Part shown: positions 1 through 6,730 of the stretch, in pieces | Position numbering within the stretch: the stretch's first letter is position 1 | Layout of the letters: the number at the start of each line of letters is the position of its first letter | Source: Scatomonas sp963649395 | GTDB taxonomy: Bacteria > Bacillota > Clostridia > Lachnospirales > Lachnospiraceae | Reading direction: 5' to 3' | Assembly: GCA_963649395.1 (NCBI GenBank) | Contig: CAVJHW010000022.1 | Location: 1 to 25,503, forward strand | DNA: 25,503 nucleotides | Made by a program: the position numbers and the translations under genes | The notes under the pieces: model-generated | Told to the model about the DNA's origin: nothing | Seen by the model: only the letters and a program-made list of their open reading frames with translations | Database searches by the model: none

Positions 1-63
<63 letters not shown>

Positions 64-95
64 TTTTCGCTGTCAAGCGACATTTTATTGATTAT

Positions 96-170
96 GGTGG
101 GTATAGCGCAGTTGGTTAGCGCGCCAGATTGTGGCTCTGGAGGCCAAGGGTTCGAATCCCTTTATCCACC
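96..170 (+). tRNA. tRNA-His (GUG)
   Basis: Acceptor strands GTGGGTA/TATCCAC pair. The extra 5' G at 96 sits opposite C170, the hallmark G-1:C73 identity pair of tRNA-His. The anticodon loop TTGTGGC gives GTG and the T-loop is TTCGAAT. CCA is not encoded. Confidence 0.96.
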
Positions 171-190
171 CTGCCGTGATGGCGTAATAA

Positions 191-262
191 TGGGCTATCG
201 CCAAGCGGTAAGGCACAGCACTTTGACTGCTGCATACGCTGGTTCGAATCCAGCTAGCCCAG
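191..262 (+). tRNA. tRNA-Gln (UUG)
   Basis: Acceptor TGGGCTA pairs with TAGCCCA. The anticodon stem CAGCA/TGCTG encloses loop CTTTGAC (anticodon TTG), and the T-loop is TTCGAAT. The U1-A72 first pair is typical of tRNA-Gln. CCA is not encoded. Confidence 0.96.
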
Positions 263-270
263 TTCAATCC

Positions 271-343
271 GGAGCATTAGCTCAGGTGGCAGAGCACTTG
301 ACTTTTAATCAAGTTGTCCGGGGTTCGAATCCCCGATGCTTCA
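271..343 (+). tRNA. tRNA-Lys (UUU)
   Basis: Acceptor GGAGCAT pairs with ATGCTTC. The anticodon stem CTTGA/TCAAG has loop CTTTTAA (anticodon TTT), the T-arm is GGGGTTCGAATCCCC and the discriminator is A. It lies 8 nt after tRNA-Gln, so the two are probably processed from one precursor. Confidence 0.96.
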
Positions 344-424
344 TGCAGTCTGCAGACATGCTTCCGATCTATGAGTAAGCGGAGAACTCCAAAAGAGGTG
401 AGTTTCCGCTGTTTTTGTTTCTAT

Positions 425-504
425 GCGGCTATGGCGGAATTGGCAGACGCGGCGGGTTTAGGTCCCGTTGGGCAACCGTGCAGGTTCGAGTCCTGTTAGC
501 CGCA
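425..504 (+). tRNA. tRNA-Leu (UAG)
   Basis: Acceptor GCGGCTA pairs with TAGCCGC. The anticodon loop TTTAGGT gives TAG. A class II long variable arm (TGGGCAACCG region) follows, then the T-loop TTCGAGT and discriminator A. It is the last tRNA of the array, separated from tRNA-Lys by 81 nt. Confidence 0.95.
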
Positions 505-526
505 TTTGGGTTAGAATCTATACCGG

Positions 527-551
527 CAGCTCCGCCACATGGGCGGGGCTG
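527..551. terminator. hairpin between the tRNA array and the minus-strand operon
   Basis: CAGCTCCGCC and GGCGGGGCTG form a 10-bp stem with one G.U pair and a 5-nt loop. It lies between the plus-strand tRNA array and the stop of the minus-strand phosphoesterase gene, where a two-way terminator would be expected. Neither side has a strong T-run, so termination is inferred from position and stem strength. Confidence 0.5.
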
Positions 552-559
552 TGATTGCT

Positions 560-1042
560 TTAATCCAGCTGGCCGATGGTATAATGAGCCAGGTGATCTC
601 GATCGATGTCGATCAGCAGGTAGGTGGGCTTGCGTCCTATCTGGCGGGGATAGCACAGGGAACCGGGGTTTAAGAGGGTCAGGTTATTCTCCGTGTCAAT
701 CAAGGGACGGTGGGTATGGCCGAAGATGGCAATGTGGACATTCCGGCTCTCCGCCTCATCCCGCAGGCGCTCTGTGCCCAGGGACACGCAGTAGCGATGG
801 CCGTGGGTGATGAAGACCCGGTAGTCATCCAAAGTCATGAGGATCTCCCGATTCAGCTCGGTTCCCCAATCGTTGTTGCCGGCCACCATATAGCAGGGAC
901 AGCCTACCAGCTCTCGGATATCATTTTCCTGTCCCTCAATATCACCACAATGGATGAGACCATCGATCTCGCCAATCTGATCCAGCACCCGTTTTATCTG
1001 CTCCGCATGTCCGTGCGTATCGCTCACCACAAGTATTCTCAT
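560..1042 (-). CDS. YfcE/MJ0936-type metallophosphoesterase
   Basis: A small (160 aa) calcineurin-like phosphoesterase of the YfcE/MJ0936 class, cytoplasmic, likely a divalent-metal phosphodiesterase. All metal-site motifs are visible: DTH at residues 8-10, GD at 33-34, GNND at 55-58, THGH around 79-82 and GHTH at 109-112. The length is normal for single-domain members. Its ATG overlaps the rdgB stop by 4 nt (ATGA), so the two are translationally coupled, and it is the last gene of the minus-strand operon. The rdgB-yfcE pair is, as I recall, common in Clostridia. The natural substrate of this class is not settled, so only the chemistry is called. Confidence 0.9.
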   Translation of the reverse strand: MRILVVSDTHGHAEQIKRVLDQIGEIDGLIHCGDIEGQENDIRELVGCPCYMVAGNNDWGTELNREILMTLDDYRVFITHGHRYCVSLGTERLRDEAESRNVHIAIFGHTHRPLIDTENNLTLLNPGSLCYPRQIGRKPTYLLIDIDRDHLAHYTIGQLD

Positions 1043-1671
1043 ACCTTCACCCTTTCCTCCAATATTTTTTTGATGGCTCGAAGGGCCTCGCCCCGATGGC
1101 TGATGGCATTCTTCTCCTCCGGAGACAGCTCTGCTGTGGTCTTTCCCCGGTCTGGCAGGTAGAAAATGGGATCATAGCCGAAGCCATTGCTGCCCTTCTC
1201 CTCATAGCCGATCTGCCCCTCGATCACTCCTCTGGCTGTGCAAACCTCCCCATCCGGCAGGACTGCCGCCAGGGCGCAGACGAAGCGGGCGGTCCGCTTC
1301 AAGGGGGGAACTCCCTCCAGCCGTGAGATAAGATTGGCATTCTTGATATGGTAAGAGGTGTCCTCCCCCATATAGCGGGCGGAGTAGATGCCGGGTTCCT
1401 TGTGAAGCCAATCGATCTCCAGACCGGAATCATCCGCCAGCACCACAAGGGGCTCCTCCTGACCGGGAAGCTTCCGGCTTCCGGCTGCCAATTGGGCTAC
1501 AGCCTTGGCCTTGAGGATGGCATTTTCCTCGAAGGTCTTCCCGTCCTCTACGATATCCGCCTCCAGCCCGGCCTCCTTCATGGATAGGATCCGGGCAGGA
1601 AGATCTGCCAGAATTTCCCTTATTTCCTTCATTTTCCCCGGGTTGCCTGTGGCAAAGATAAGCTTATACAT
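1039..1671 (-). CDS. rdgB: RdgB/HAM1 family XTP/dITP pyrophosphatase
   Basis: House-cleaning nucleotide pyrophosphatase that hydrolyses non-canonical purine triphosphates (dITP, XTP) to monophosphates and keeps deaminated bases out of DNA. The 210-aa protein has the family signatures: ATGNPGK near residue 7, ADDSGLE near residue 79, GFGYDPIF near residue 163 and SHRGEAL near residue 191. The ATG at 1671 has an AAGGAGC site about 12 nt upstream. Its start lies 8 nt inside the end of the methyltransferase gene and its stop overlaps the phosphoesterase start, so three genes are tightly coupled. Assignment is very secure. Confidence 0.96.
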   Translation of the reverse strand: MYKLIFATGNPGKMKEIREILADLPARILSMKEAGLEADIVEDGKTFEENAILKAKAVAQLAAGSRKLPGQEEPLVVLADDSGLEIDWLHKEPGIYSARYMGEDTSYHIKNANLISRLEGVPPLKRTARFVCALAAVLPDGEVCTARGVIEGQIGYEEKGSNGFGYDPIFYLPDRGKTTAELSPEEKNAISHRGEALRAIKKILEERVKV

Positions 1672-2833
1672 GGCTGGAACTTGCTCCTTCCTGGTGTTTG
1701 GGAGGTCTGGGACCGGAATATTGGTAGAAATAGGTCTTTAGCATCCCATTATAGATCTTGCGATTCTTGTCGGCCTTCCGCCCGATCATCCTCTGGGTGT
1801 CCTCGTAGCTGGAAATCAGATACAGGGACCAGGTATCCAAAAGGGCAAAGCGTTGCCCCAATGTTCGGTAAAGGGCAGGCAGGTTCTCCTTCTCTTCCAG
1901 TCGCTCTCCGTAGGGAGGATTGGTGACCAGGAAGCCATATTGTCCCGGATGGGTAAAGTCCGCCACATCCTTTTGCTGGAAATGAATCCATTGGTCTACC
2001 CCTGCCAGGCGGGCATTCTCCCGGGCTGCCCGAATCATGGCGCCGTCGATATCGCTGGCCCAGATCTGGGAGTCCTTAGGCGGACAGACCAGGTCCCTGG
2101 CTTCCTCCCGGGCATCCTTCCAGCATTGGGGGGAAACCAGGTTCTCCCATTCCTGCGCCTGGAAGCTCCGCTTCATGCCGGGGGCCATGGAGGCGGCCAT
2201 CAAGGCTGCTTCAATGGCGAAGGTGCCACTGCCGCAGAAGGGATCCGCCAGGATGCGGTCCCTCTTCCAGGGGGTCAGCATCAGCAGGGCGGCAGCCAAG
2301 GTCTCGGTAATGGGAGCCTTGGCGGTCAGCTTCCGATATCCTCGCTTGTGGAGGGAGAGGCCGGTGGTATCCAGGCCGATGGTCACCTGGTCCTTCAACA
2401 GGGAGACCCGAAGAGGGTAGCTGCTGCCATCCTCCGGAAACCAATCCATGTGGTAGGAGGCCTTCAGCTTCTCTACGATGGCCTTCTTCATGATAGATTG
2501 GATGTCGGAGGGGCTGAAAAGCTTGCTTTTGATGGAATTGGCCTTGGTGACCCAGAAGCGTCCGTTCCTGGGAAGATAGCGATCCCAGGGGAGATTGCGG
2601 GTCTTCTCGAAGAGCTCCTCGAAGGTCTCAGCTCGGAATTGCCCCACCTTCAGAAGAATCCGCTCGGTGGTTCGCAGGAAAATATTGGCATAAGCAATGG
2701 CCTGGACATCTCCCAGGAAGGTGACCTTGCCGTCCTCTACCGAGCGGATCTCATAACCCAGATCCAGAATCTCCCGCTTCATCACCGACTCTAGTCCGAA
2801 ATGGCAGGGAGCAATTAACTCATATAATTCCAT
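1664..2833 (-). CDS. THUMP-domain class I SAM-dependent RNA methyltransferase (YpsC/RlmL N-terminal-like)
   Basis: A 389-aa N6-/N2-type RNA methyltransferase, probably acting on 23S rRNA like B. subtilis YpsC and the N-terminal half of E. coli RlmL. An N-terminal ferredoxin-like/THUMP module (about residues 1-155) precedes a Rossmann methyltransferase domain. That domain has the SAM motif DPFCGSGTF at 197-205, the acidic ribose ligand region ASDIDG at 259-264 and the catalytic NPPYGER at 305-311. I chose ATG 2833 because MELYEL matches family N-termini and a purine-rich AAGGGAAGAG precedes it. An in-frame start 42 nt further upstream gives an unusual basic extension. The exact target nucleotide is inferred from the family. 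Confidence 0.9.
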   Translation of the reverse strand: MELYELIAPCHFGLESVMKREILDLGYEIRSVEDGKVTFLGDVQAIAYANIFLRTTERILLKVGQFRAETFEELFEKTRNLPWDRYLPRNGRFWVTKANSIKSKLFSPSDIQSIMKKAIVEKLKASYHMDWFPEDGSSYPLRVSLLKDQVTIGLDTTGLSLHKRGYRKLTAKAPITETLAAALLMLTPWKRDRILADPFCGSGTFAIEAALMAASMAPGMKRSFQAQEWENLVSPQCWKDAREEARDLVCPPKDSQIWASDIDGAMIRAARENARLAGVDQWIHFQQKDVADFTHPGQYGFLVTNPPYGERLEEKENLPALYRTLGQRFALLDTWSLYLISSYEDTQRMIGRKADKNRKIYNGMLKTYFYQYSGPRPPKHQEGASSSHV

Positions 2834-2889
2834 GATTTTCTCTTCCCTTCTCCGGATTCTGGATACCGGCGGCAATGGCAGGGCTAGGT

Positions 2890-3822
2890 TTACTCATTTT
2901 CAAAAAGGGGGGTGCTGAAATAGCGCTCTGCCGTATCCGGCAGGATAGTTACTACCGTTTTTCCCGGCCCCAGCTTCCGAGCTAAGCGGATGGCAGCTGC
3001 CACGTTGGTTCCGCTGGAGATACCGCACATCAATCCCTCCTTGCGGGCCAGATCCTTGGCGGTTTGAATGGCCTCCTCATCGGTGATGATGCAGATATCA
3101 CTGTAGATCTCCCGGTTCAGATTCTCCGGGATCAGGCCGTCCCCGATGCCCATCTGCAGATGGGTGCCGATATTGCCTCCGGCCAGGATGGCTGCATTCT
3201 CCGGTTCCACCGCCCAGATCTCGATAGAGGGATTCTGGGCCTTGAGAACCTCGCCGATACCGGAGATGGTGCCTCCGGTGCCCACCCCGGAGCAAAAGCC
3301 GTCGATGGGGCCCTCCACCTGCTCCAGGATCTCCACAGCCGTATGGTAGCGGTGGGCCGCATTGTTGGCCGGATTGGAAAATTGCTGGGGGACATAGATC
3401 TTGGGATTCTCCCCAGCCATGCGAAGGGCTGTCTGCAGGCATTCGTCAATGCAGGCGCCGATATCCCCGGCATCGTGAATGAGGATGACCTCTGCCCCGT
3501 AATGCCTTACCAGCTTCCGCCGCTCCTCGCTGACGGAATCCGGCATGATAATAATCGTATGATAGCCCCGGACGGCTCCGATGAGAGCCAGGCCGATTCC
3601 CTGGTTGCCGCTGGTGGGTTCCACGATAATGGTATCCTTCTGGATGATTCCTGCTTGCTCCGCCTCCAGAATCATGTTGTAGGCTGTTCGAGTCTTAATG
3701 GACCCGCCTACATTCAATCCCTCATATTTGACCAAAATCCGTGCCCCATCGGGCTCTCCCAGGTGGTTAAGCTGAATCATGGGGGTGTGTCCCATGGCAT
3801 CCAGGACATTCTTATAAACCAT
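2890..3822 (-). CDS. cysK: cysteine synthase family PLP enzyme (CysK-like)
   Basis: A 310-aa fold-type II PLP enzyme, probably making cysteine from O-acetylserine and sulfide. The PLP lysine is K43 in GGSIKTRTA, the substrate-binding loop is TSGNQG at 70-75, the phosphate cup is GVGTGG at 179-184, and GISSGTN lies near 267. Canonical CysK has KDR after the glycine pair and TSGNTG, so the KTR and NQG variants set it apart. I have seen this combination in clostridial homologs, but related activities (cystathionine beta-synthase-like or diaminopropionate synthase-like) cannot be excluded. ATG 3822 has an AGAGG site. It is the first gene of the minus-strand operon and reads into the methyltransferase gene after 56 nt. 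Confidence 0.82.
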   Translation of the reverse strand: MVYKNVLDAMGHTPMIQLNHLGEPDGARILVKYEGLNVGGSIKTRTAYNMILEAEQAGIIQKDTIIVEPTSGNQGIGLALIGAVRGYHTIIIMPDSVSEERRKLVRHYGAEVILIHDAGDIGACIDECLQTALRMAGENPKIYVPQQFSNPANNAAHRYHTAVEILEQVEGPIDGFCSGVGTGGTISGIGEVLKAQNPSIEIWAVEPENAAILAGGNIGTHLQMGIGDGLIPENLNREIYSDICIITDEEAIQTAKDLARKEGLMCGISSGTNVAAAIRLARKLGPGKTVVTILPDTAERYFSTPLFENE

Positions 3823-3876
3823 GTCTGTATCCTCTTTTCTAGCTCCCCTTATCCTGTCTGACTCCTGATTCTAAGA

Positions 3877-3911
3877 GAAATGCTCCGGCAGGGGAGCTGC
3901 CGAAGCATTTC
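3877..3911 (-). promoter_or_regulatory. 5'-leader hairpin of the cysK operon
   Basis: Arms at 3877-3891 and 3897-3911 pair over 15 positions with one mismatch around a GGGAG loop. It lies 55 nt upstream of the cysK start in the minus-strand leader. No T-run follows on either strand and no T-box consensus (AGGGTGGTACCGCG-like) is present, so it is described as a leader stem-loop of unknown role. Confidence 0.5.
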
Positions 3912-3922
3912 GAGGGGAGTAT

Positions 3923-3946
3923 AAATTAATAAGGGGTTATTAATTT
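3923..3946. repeat. perfect AT-rich inverted repeat near the cysK start region
   Basis: AAATTAATAA and TTATTAATTT are perfect 10-bp arms around GGGG. On the minus strand the element falls about 40 nt after the predicted transcription start of the cysK operon, so it could be an operator for a repressor or an RNA hairpin. Confidence 0.5.
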
Positions 3947-3989
3947 GTAAAAAAAATTTTTTGAAGGGTAAATTCTTTTTACAGAGACG

Positions 3990-4018
3990 ATTATAATACA
4001 GATACGGAAAAAAAGCAA
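3990..4018 (-). promoter_or_regulatory. sigma-A promoter for the cysK operon
   Basis: Read on the minus strand: -35 TTGCTT (4018-4013), a 17-nt spacer and a perfect -10 TATAAT (3995-3990). Transcription would start near 3983 and give a leader of about 160 nt. It stands back to back with the luxR promoter, the two -35 boxes being 14 bp apart. Confidence 0.7.
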
Positions 4019-4032
4019 GGTAAAAATCAGGA

Positions 4033-4061
4033 TTGACTCCCAAATTTAAAGGTGCTATGAT
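4033..4061 (+). promoter_or_regulatory. sigma-A promoter for the LuxR-type regulator gene
   Basis: -35 TTGACT (4033-4038), 17-nt spacer, -10 TATGAT (4056-4061) with an extended TGC just before it. It sits 77 nt upstream of the ATG chosen for the regulator. This also argues against a coding start at the TTG of position 4033, which is the -35 box itself. Confidence 0.7.
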
Positions 4062-4137
4062 TCAGTCATTCGAGAAAAAGGAATCAGGGAGTTCTATTTG
4101 CTTCCCGTGTCACGTATTTCATAGGGAGGTGGGCGTC

Positions 4138-4887
4138 ATGAAGAAGATGGAAACAAATGACTGGATCATCCTGAATAACATTATTTTCAAGATCCATACG
4201 ACGGAATGCTTTAATGACATGCGCTATGACCTTTTGGATCAGCTGAAAATGGTTCTTGATTTTGACAGCGCTGATTTTTATATGGCTTCCAAGGAAGAGG
4301 GCAAGCTCCTGTGCAACCCGGTCACCTATAATTGTGACGAGGATCTTTCGGATATGTATGAAAACCTGGATTACAGCCGGGGGATCGTGGCCAGCGGCAA
4401 GACGCTGATCTACCGGGAGACAGATATTATCTCGGATGAGGCCAGGGTACAAACGGATTATTACAAGAAGGTATATATGCCCAATAAGTGGCATTATGCC
4501 CTGCAAATGGTCATTGCCAGGCATAAGAAGTTTCTGGGGGCCATCACCTTCTACCGGACCATAGGGAAGGAGGATTTCCAGTATGATGATATCTTTGTCC
4601 TGGATATGCTCAAGGATCATTTGGCCTATCGGCTGGAGAAGTTTTACCATTCCGGCGAGAGCGGCATGAGCAAGATTACCGTGACGGAGGCTGTGACAAA
4701 ATACGACCTGACCCGGCGGGAGCATACCATATTGCGCCGTTTGATGTCCGGTATGGACAATACGGAGATCTGCCAGGAGCTGGTGATTACCCCCAACACA
4801 TTAAAAAAGCATATCCTGAATATTTATCGGAAATTAGGAATAAAAAACAGGGTTCAGCTTTTCAAAATGATCAAGGAATTTGAATAA
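4138..4887 (+). CDS. GAF-like sensor, LuxR-type DNA-binding regulator
   Basis: A 249-aa transcription regulator. Residues about 30-170 look like a GAF-type ligand or redox sensing domain; this is judged from length and pattern and has no diagnostic motif. Residues about 188-245 are a LuxR/GerE helix-turn-helix: LTRREHTILRRLMSG, then the recognition helix in ITPNTLKKHILNIYRKLGI, then NRVQLF. There is no receiver domain. ATG 4138 was chosen because AGGGAGGT at 4123-4130 lies 7 nt upstream. It directly precedes the PII-pot genes, and a dyad starting at its stop codon recurs at a second promoter in the same island, so it is the prime candidate for the local activator. The ligand is unknown. Confidence 0.88.
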   Translation: MKKMETNDWIILNNIIFKIHTTECFNDMRYDLLDQLKMVLDFDSADFYMASKEEGKLLCNPVTYNCDEDLSDMYENLDYSRGIVASGKTLIYRETDIISDEARVQTDYYKKVYMPNKWHYALQMVIARHKKFLGAITFYRTIGKEDFQYDDIFVLDMLKDHLAYRLEKFYHSGESGMSKITVTEAVTKYDLTRREHTILRRLMSGMDNTEICQELVITPNTLKKHILNIYRKLGIKNRVQLFKMIKEFE

Positions 4888-4925
4888 ATACCACTTTTGG
4901 AGTAGAAAAATGGTGAAAAGTGGTA
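4888..4925 (+). promoter_or_regulatory. putative LuxR-type operator upstream of the PII-pot promoter
   Basis: The 17-mer at 4888-4904, read on the minus strand as TACTCCAAAAGTGGTAT, matches 16 of 17 bases at 10695-10711. It also lies in a larger inverted repeat with perfect arms TACCACTTTT (4889-4898) and AAAAGTGGTA (4916-4925). The dyad centre is about 65 nt before the predicted transcription start, a usual place for an upstream activator. The larger repeat has a 17-nt loop and no T-run after it, so it is a poor terminator. Confidence 0.6.
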
Positions 4926-4926
4926 A

Positions 4927-4955
4927 TTGAATTAAGAAAACCAATGAGATATATT
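4927..4955 (+). promoter_or_regulatory. promoter P1 for the PII-pot operon
   Basis: -35 TTGAAT (4927-4932), 17-nt spacer, -10 TATATT (4950-4955). Transcription would begin near 4962, leaving a leader of about 138 nt before the PII start. The -35 lies inside GGTAATTGAA, which is repeated exactly at promoter P2. Confidence 0.65.
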
Positions 4956-5001
4956 CATGAAAACGAAAACAAAGTTTGAAGCAGAAGACGAAGACAAAGC
5001 G

Positions 5002-5034
5002 AAGGGGCTTATCCGATGAGGATGAGCCCTTTTT
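5002..5034 (+). terminator. terminator hairpin in the leader of the PII-pot operon
   Basis: Arms 5002-5014 and 5020-5032 form a 13-bp stem (AAGGGGCTTATCC side, including G.U pairs) with loop GATGA, running into TTTTT at 5030-5034. It has the form of an intrinsic terminator. Its place between P1 and the PII gene allows two readings: the end of the luxR transcript or an attenuator of the pot operon. Confidence 0.65.
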
Positions 5035-5099
5035 CTGTTGGAGAGGAGGGCGGTGGCTGCCGCCTTCTGCCGGAGGGCCACAAAGGAGGTAAGGAGATT

Positions 5100-5527
5100 A
5101 TGAAGGAATTGGTAATATTGATCAGACCGGAGAAGCTGGAAGATGTAAAGAGAATTCTGGATGACATCAATTGCGGGGGCATGACCCTGTCGACGGTGAT
5201 GGGCTGTGGTACCCAGAAGGGAATTTCCTCCGATGAGGAGGAAACCGTCAATGAGATCCGGGGCTTAAGNNNNNNNNNNNNNNNNNNNNNNNNNNNNNNN
5301 NNNNNNNNNNNNNNNNNNNNNNNNNNNNNNNNNNNNNNNNNNNNNNNNNNNNNNNNNNNNNNNTAAGGGTTGAAGTGGTGATGGAGGATAAGTTTGTGGA
5401 GCCTGTCATCGAGAAGGTTCGGGAAACCTGTGTGACAGATCACGTGGGAGACGGCAAGATATTTATCAGAAATGTGGAAGATGCCATTCGAATCAGAACT
5501 GGTGAAAGAGGAAATAAGGCTCTCTAA
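5100..5527 (+). CDS. PII-family signalling protein, interrupted by an assembly gap
   Basis: A trimeric PII-type nucleotide-binding regulator. Before the gap, 56 codons give the N-terminal beta-alpha unit (MKELVILIRPEKLEDVKRIL) and the start of the T-loop (GCGTQKGISSDEEE). After it come VEVV, the B-loop GDGKIFI and the C-loop RIRTGERG, ending at TAA 5525-5527. ATG 5100 follows an AAAGGAGGT site. Classical glnB/glnK sits by amtB, but here the gene precedes potABCD by 19 nt. As I recall, a PII subfamily called PotN has been described in Firmicutes next to potABCD, and this may belong to it. The T-loop tyrosine region cannot be judged because much of the loop is missing, and the two coding parts are not in one frame at the written gap length. 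Confidence 0.85.
5270..5363. other. assembly gap (94 N)
   Basis: A run of 94 undetermined bases lies inside the T-loop region of the PII gene. An intact reading frame needs a gap length of 3k+2, and 94 is 3k+1. Family length suggests only about 9-12 residues are missing, so the N count is probably a placeholder. Confidence 0.97.
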
Positions 5528-5546
5528 AGGATAAAGAGGTGATCCC

Positions 5547-6656
5547 ATGGGAAAGATAGTCGAGATTGAAGGAGTAAATAAAAAATATGGGAGCAATCAC
5601 GTGGTGAAGGACATGAACCTTTCCATCGAGGAGGGGGAGTTCCTGACCCTGCTGGGTTCCTCCGGATGCGGCAAAACCACCACCCTTCGCATGATTGCCG
5701 GTTTTGAGGAACCCACCAGCGGGACCATTACCGTGGAAGGGGAGAGAGTGGAGGACAAGGAGCCCTTTGAGAGAAATGTCAACACGGTATTTCAGTCCTA
5801 TGCCTTATTTCCCCATAAGACCGTATATGACAATATAGCCTACGGCCTCAAGATGAAGAAGGTTCCCAAGAATGAGATCCGGGAACGGGTAGGGGAGATG
5901 ATGGAGATGGTTCAGCTGGGGGGCTTTGAGAAGAGATATCCCTCTCAGCTGTCCGGCGGACAAAAGCAAAGGGTTGCCATCGCAAGAGCCTTGATCAACC
6001 GACCCAAGGTCCTGCTCCTGGATGAACCCCTGGGGGCCCTGGATCTGAAGCTGAGGAAGCAGATGCAGCTGGAATTGAAGAAATTGCAGAAAAAATTGCA
6101 CATCACCTTCATCTATGTGACCCACGATCAGGAGGAGGCCCTTACCATGAGTGACAGGATCGCTGTCATGCATGACGGGGTCATCGACCAGCTGGCGGCG
6201 CCTGCCGAGATCTACGAGCATCCCGCCACCAAGTTCGTGGCCACCTTTATCGGTGAGACCAATATCTATGACGGCTGTATTACCAGGATAGAGGATGGGG
6301 TAGCCACCATGACCCTGGAAAATGGGGCGGTATCGGTCAAGTGCCCGGAGGATTTCTCCCTGCTGGAATATGCTACCATATCCGTAAGACCGGAGAAGAT
6401 GAAGTTTGAGACAAGTCCGGTGGAGGGATTTGAGCTGGAGGCTCAGGTCAGGGATTATGTCTATGTAGGCTCTGTCCTCAAATGCATCGTATCCCTTCCC
6501 AACGGCAATGAGCTTAAGATAGAAAGGCTGGCGGGTCAGGAATTGCCCAAGATAGGCAGCAAATGCTATCCCTATTGGAAGGTGGAGGATGCGGTATTGA
6601 TTCATAATGAGAGCCATTATATCTTTGAAGCCCTGAATAGTATCAAATTGGCGTAA
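5547..6656 (+). CDS. potA: spermidine/putrescine-type ABC transporter ATPase PotA
   Basis: The 369-aa ATPase energises uptake of polyamines or a related cation. Walker A is GSSGCGKTT (37-45), the Q-loop is at Q83, the signature is LSGGQ (135-139) and Walker B is LLLDEP ending at DE 159-160, followed by the D-loop and the H-loop in YVTHDQEE. A TOBE-like C-terminal domain (about 240-365) is typical of PotA. ATG 5547 has AGAGGTG 8 nt before it. It lies 19 nt after the PII gene, which fits PII control of the transporter through the ATPase subunit; that contact is inferred. The exact substrate cannot be read from the ATPase. Confidence 0.93.
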   Translation: MGKIVEIEGVNKKYGSNHVVKDMNLSIEEGEFLTLLGSSGCGKTTTLRMIAGFEEPTSGTITVEGERVEDKEPFERNVNTVFQSYALFPHKTVYDNIAYGLKMKKVPKNEIRERVGEMMEMVQLGGFEKRYPSQLSGGQKQRVAIARALINRPKVLLLDEPLGALDLKLRKQMQLELKKLQKKLHITFIYVTHDQEEALTMSDRIAVMHDGVIDQLAAPAEIYEHPATKFVATFIGETNIYDGCITRIEDGVATMTLENGAVSVKCPEDFSLLEYATISVRPEKMKFETSPVEGFELEAQVRDYVYVGSVLKCIVSLPNGNELKIERLAGQELPKIGSKCYPYWKVEDAVLIHNESHYIFEALNSIKLA

Positions 6657-6730
6657 CTGTCATCTCCGGTCTGATGGATGAGACTTTTGTCCGGTCTGGA
6701 ACAGTTACCTATTGGCTTAGGAGGCGCTTT

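Noticed and set aside
88..378. Protein-coding frames across the tRNA array
   Set aside because: They read through four well-formed tRNA genes.
3823..3990. T-box or SAM riboswitch in the cysK leader
   Set aside because: No T-box antiterminator core and no S-box pattern are visible; only two simple stem-loops are seen.
4033..4137. N-terminal extension of the LuxR-type regulator from a TTG at 4033
   Set aside because: The TTG is the -35 box of a good promoter (TTGACT-17-TATGAT), and ATG 4138 has a strong ribosome site at the right distance.
4889..4925. Intrinsic terminator after the LuxR-type gene
   Set aside because: The 10-bp AT-rich arms have a 17-nt loop and no T-run, while the sequence matches the operator at 10695. 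The hairpin at 5002-5034 is a far better terminator.
6653..6708. GTAACTG...CAGTTAC arms between potA and potB as a regulatory stem
   Set aside because: Only 7 bp with a loop of more than 40 nt; chance is a sufficient explanation.
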